From: JAEXOD01 sp963667875
Lineage (GTDB): Bacteria > Bacteroidota > Ignavibacteria > Ignavibacteriales > Melioribacteraceae
DNA: 64,000 nucleotides
Direction: 5' to 3'
Assembly: GCA_963667875.2 (NCBI GenBank)
Contig: CAXXGC010000009.1
Location: 496,001 to 560,000 of the forward strand
A model generated the notes under the pieces. The model saw only the letters and a program-made list of their open reading frames with translations. It was not told the origin of the DNA and did no database searches. The translations under genes were made by a program, and so were the position numbers. Positions 61,498 to 64,000 of the stretch are shown here, piece after piece. Within the stretch, counting starts at the first letter, position 1. Every line of letters starts with the position of its first letter.

Positions 61498-62438
61498 ACA
61501 ATCAACATGCACAGCTATTTCGCCGTAATAAATTAAATCCGATTCTAACAGCCGATAATTGGCCATACCCAATTAATAGTGTATTTAACGCTGGTGTTGC
61601 ATTGATGCCCGATGGAATAACTTTGCTTTTGTGCAGAGTTGAAGACAGGCGGGGCCTTTCGCACTTTTGTGTTGCTCGTTCAGTTAATGGGGTTGACGGC
61701 TGGATAATTGATCAGACTCCGACTTTACTGCCGGATCCCGAAAATCATCCAGAAGAATTGTGGGGAATTGAAGATCCAAGAATTACATTTGTACCCGAAT
61801 TAAAAAAATTTGCAATAGTTTATACGGCATATTCACGTGATGGGCCGGGTGTTGCTTTAGCTTTGACGGAAGATTTTCATATCTTTGAACGTTTTGGAGT
61901 TATCATGCCGCCGGAAGATAAAGATGCTGCATTATTACCTTGCAGAATTGGCGGGAATTGGGCACTTATTCATCGTCCTGTTAGTGCGCCTCGTGCGCAT
62001 ATGTGGATCTCTTATTCCCCTGATTTGATACATTGGGGAAGCCATAATTTGATGATGCAAGCAAGAAAAGGTGCATGGTGGGATGCAAATAAAATAGGTT
62101 TATCTCCTCCGCCAATTGAAACTTCAGAAGGTTGGCTGGTAATTTATCATGGTGTTAGACAATCGTGTGGCGGATGTATATATAGATTGGGAGTGGCTTT
62201 GTTTGACTTAAACAGACCTGAAATTTGCATCAAACGTGGTAATGAGTGGATTTTTGCACCCGAAGAATTTTACGAGCAGCGTGGTGATGTTGGAAATGTT
62301 GTGTTTCCTTGCGGTTATACAATAGGTGCTGACAGTGATACTGTTAATATATATTACGGTGCAGCAGATACTAGTATTGCTTTAGCTACGGGAAGTATTA
62401 AAGAAATATTAAAATGGCTTGATGAACATTGTTCTTAA
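61494..62438 (+). CDS. GH130 glycoside phosphorylase/hydrolase
   Basis: This is a 314-residue five-bladed beta-propeller. ARSVNGVDGW near 62, ELWGIEDPRITFV near 86-98 with the catalytic Asp of GH130, YTAYSRDGP near 110, and ARKGAWWDANKIGLSPPPI near 183 with the phosphate-binding basic residues match the family. GH130 enzymes phosphorolyse beta-mannosides. ATGA overlap with the glycosyltransferase gene indicates a shared pathway, probably synthesis and turnover of a small mannoside or storage glycan. Confidence 0.9.
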   Translation: MNNQHAQLFRRNKLNPILTADNWPYPINSVFNAGVALMPDGITLLLCRVEDRRGLSHFCVARSVNGVDGWIIDQTPTLLPDPENHPEELWGIEDPRITFVPELKKFAIVYTAYSRDGPGVALALTEDFHIFERFGVIMPPEDKDAALLPCRIGGNWALIHRPVSAPRAHMWISYSPDLIHWGSHNLMMQARKGAWWDANKIGLSPPPIETSEGWLVIYHGVRQSCGGCIYRLGVALFDLNRPEICIKRGNEWIFAPEEFYEQRGDVGNVVFPCGYTIGADSDTVNIYYGAADTSIALATGSIKEILKWLDEHCS

Positions 62439-62550
62439 AAAAATATAACAGAAAAAAACCAAAATGTATTAATATTAGTTTTTTTTAGTATGATGTAATT
62501 AAAACAAGTAAAATTGCAGGAAAATTTAGTAAAAATTAGAAGATGAAACA

Positions 62551-63162
62551 ATGGGAATAACTTTAGCTCTTGAAGGAATAGCGGTTGGATTTGCAATGGC
62601 AATTCCAATTGGTCCTATGGGGATAATGTGTATTAGTAAAACACTTACTGACGGACGTATGCGCGGGTTGGTAATTGGTCTTGGTGCCGCAACAGCTGAT
62701 TTGCTTTACAGCTGCATTGCTGCTTTTGGATTAACATTTATTGCAAATACGCTTACGGGCCAAAAAGTTTGGATACGATTAATAGGCGGAGTTCTTCTTT
62801 TATTGTTAGGAATAAAAACATATCGGGCAAAACCGGTTAATCCGAAATTTAAAATCCGGAATAATGGGATGTTGGGATTATATCTATATGTGGTATTTCT
62901 TACTCTAACAAATCCTTTAACTATTTTTGTATTTATTGCGGTATTTTCCGGACTTGGATTGGGGAATGATTTAAGTTATTTTTCCGCAACGTTATTAGTA
63001 GCGGGAGTTTTTGTAGGCTCCTTTTTATGGTTTCTTGCGCTTAGTTCCGGTGCAACGTTATTTAGAAATAAATTAAACATTTATGGATTAAAATGGGTAA
63101 ACAGAATTGCCGGAGTATTTATTGTGGTTTCCGGCATTGCGGCCGTGATAAGCATATTATAA
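62551..63162 (+). CDS. LysE/RhtB-family exporter
   Basis: This is a 203-residue membrane protein with six helices. GFAMAIPIGPMGIMCI near 13-28 carries the family's conserved N-terminal motif, and TNPLTIFVFIAVF near 125 is the second. Such proteins export amino acids or related small molecules. Separated by 112 bases from the GH130 gene, so probably a distinct unit. Confidence 0.88.
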   Translation: MGITLALEGIAVGFAMAIPIGPMGIMCISKTLTDGRMRGLVIGLGAATADLLYSCIAAFGLTFIANTLTGQKVWIRLIGGVLLLLLGIKTYRAKPVNPKFKIRNNGMLGLYLYVVFLTLTNPLTIFVFIAVFSGLGLGNDLSYFSATLLVAGVFVGSFLWFLALSSGATLFRNKLNIYGLKWVNRIAGVFIVVSGIAAVISIL

Positions 63163-63188
63163 TAATTAAAAATTGGTACAATTAAACA

Positions 63189-64000
63189 ATGAAAAGGTTT
63201 ATTTTACTAATTAATATTGCACGAGCAAATAAAAACATTATATTAAAAATTATTATTGCAATACTGGCACTGAGTGGGGCAATTAGTATCTTTTATTTAA
63301 CAAATCTATTTGGTACAGGCATTACACCTGACTCTGTTGCATACATCTCTGTTGCGCGGCACATTTCTGCCGGTTTAGGTTTTATAAATTTTGACGGTTA
63401 TGTTTTTATTTTGCAACCCCCTTTATATCCAATTATTTTAGGGATAATAAAAAAAATATTATTTATTGATCCTTTGATATCTGCCGGTTATCTAAATTCG
63501 GTTTTATTTGGACTAATTATTTTTTATTCGGGGTTATATTTAACAAGGTTGTTAAGATCATTTGCTCTTACAATATTAGGGGTATTTGTTGTTTTGATTT
63601 CATCAACGCTTATTACAATCTCATTAACTACATTTACCGAACCGTTATTTATTTTATTTATTATATTGTTTTTATATTATCTTGATAAATACATTAAAAG
63701 AGGAATGATTTCCTCACTCGTTTTATTTTCTTTAGCAATTACATTTGCCTGTTTAACACGTTATGTGGGAGTAGTATTAATACTAACGGGTTCAATTTGC
63801 ATTCTTGTTTTTGGTGAAAAACCCGGCAAAGAAAAATTGAAAAATTTAATACTATTCCTGCTTATAACACTTTTGCCAACTGGTATATGGGTATTAAGAA
63901 ACTATCTTTTGTCCGGTACTTTAGTTGGACAGCGAGCAGGATCATCATTTACTTTAATTGATAATTTGATGTTGTTTTTTAATACAATAATTAAATGGTA
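63189..64000 (+). CDS. GT39/ArnT-like polytopic glycosyltransferase (3' truncated by window edge)
   Basis: Open from ATG 63189 to the window end, about 270 codons. A helix at about 18-38 is followed by a periplasmic loop GTGITPDSVAYISVARHISAG, whose Asp is placed like the catalytic Asp of dolichyl/undecaprenyl-phosphate sugar transferases (GT39/ArnT/GT-C). Repeated hydrophobic helices and LTTFTEPLFILF with a conserved Glu follow. It would transfer a lipid-linked sugar outside the inner membrane. The C-terminal half is missing, so specificity is unknown. Confidence 0.75.
   Translation, partial: MKRFILLINIARANKNIILKIIIAILALSGAISIFYLTNLFGTGITPDSVAYISVARHISAGLGFINFDGYVFILQPPLYPIILGIIKKILFIDPLISAGYLNSVLFGLIIFYSGLYLTRLLRSFALTILGVFVVLISSTLITISLTTFTEPLFILFIILFLYYLDKYIKRGMISSLVLFSLAITFACLTRYVGVVLILTGSICILVFGEKPGKEKLKNLILFLLITLLPTGIWVLRNYLLSGTLVGQRAGSSFTLIDNLMLFFNTIIKW

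Overview
The window is AT-rich chromosomal DNA of a member of the Bacteroidota/Ignavibacteriota group. The best single clue is the secreted protein at 35.6 kb: it ends in a type IX secretion sorting domain with the YPNPFNPST motif typical of Ignavibacteria. The exported YYY-rich protein at 55.9 kb and the many PAS-type kinases and stand-alone receivers fit the same placement. No rRNA or intact tRNA is present.

Layout. (1) 0-3.8 kb is the 3' end of a BREX phage-defence operon (partial PglZ, then BrxL). It is followed to 8.0 kb by unfamiliar accessory genes: a four-helix membrane protein, an FRG/ADP-ribosyltransferase-like protein and a membrane protein with a (Asp-Lys)12 tract. (2) 8.8-13.9 kb is an extracellular-glycan cluster: an NTF2-like membrane protein, a secreted GH17 glucanase-like enzyme, two small exported jelly-roll proteins and an outer-membrane barrel. 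(3) 15.0-28.0 kb is a very compact operon, the best candidate here for an undescribed system. It holds a lone receiver, a complete Liv-type ABC importer, an SDR without its catalytic Tyr, a cysteine-synthase-fold protein without the PLP lysine, a giant atypical histidine-kinase-like protein, two unknown proteins and an NtrC-type sigma54 activator. Three further unknown or membrane genes follow to 30.7 kb.

(4) 31.2-47.15 kb is mobile-element DNA. It carries a phiEco32-type amidoligase / class II amidotransferase tagging cassette, Mu Gam-like and DUF932 proteins, and a primase-helicase next to an iteron-like array that may be an origin. It also has small element genes, a perfect 253-bp tandem duplication and a tRNA 3'-end scar with terminator at its right edge. 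Cargo in it includes a T9SS cargo protein with eleven 29-residue repeats and a membrane protein / two radical SAM / PhnP-like MBL operon. No integrase or left attachment site was found, so the left edge may lie outside the window.

(5) 47.4-64 kb looks like host backbone. It contains a nine-PAS hybrid-type sensor kinase with five near-identical PAS copies plus its receiver, and two paralogous LuxR-type regulators with an unusual receiver switch residue. Ferritin-like, MarC and Dps stress genes, a B12-radical SAM enzyme, a GT4/GH130 pair, a LysE exporter and a truncated GT39-like gene follow. A hairpin-forming repeat recurs four times between 52.5 and 56.6 kb, in front of these stress and regulatory genes.

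All functional statements rest on reading motifs and gene order by eye. No database search was run.
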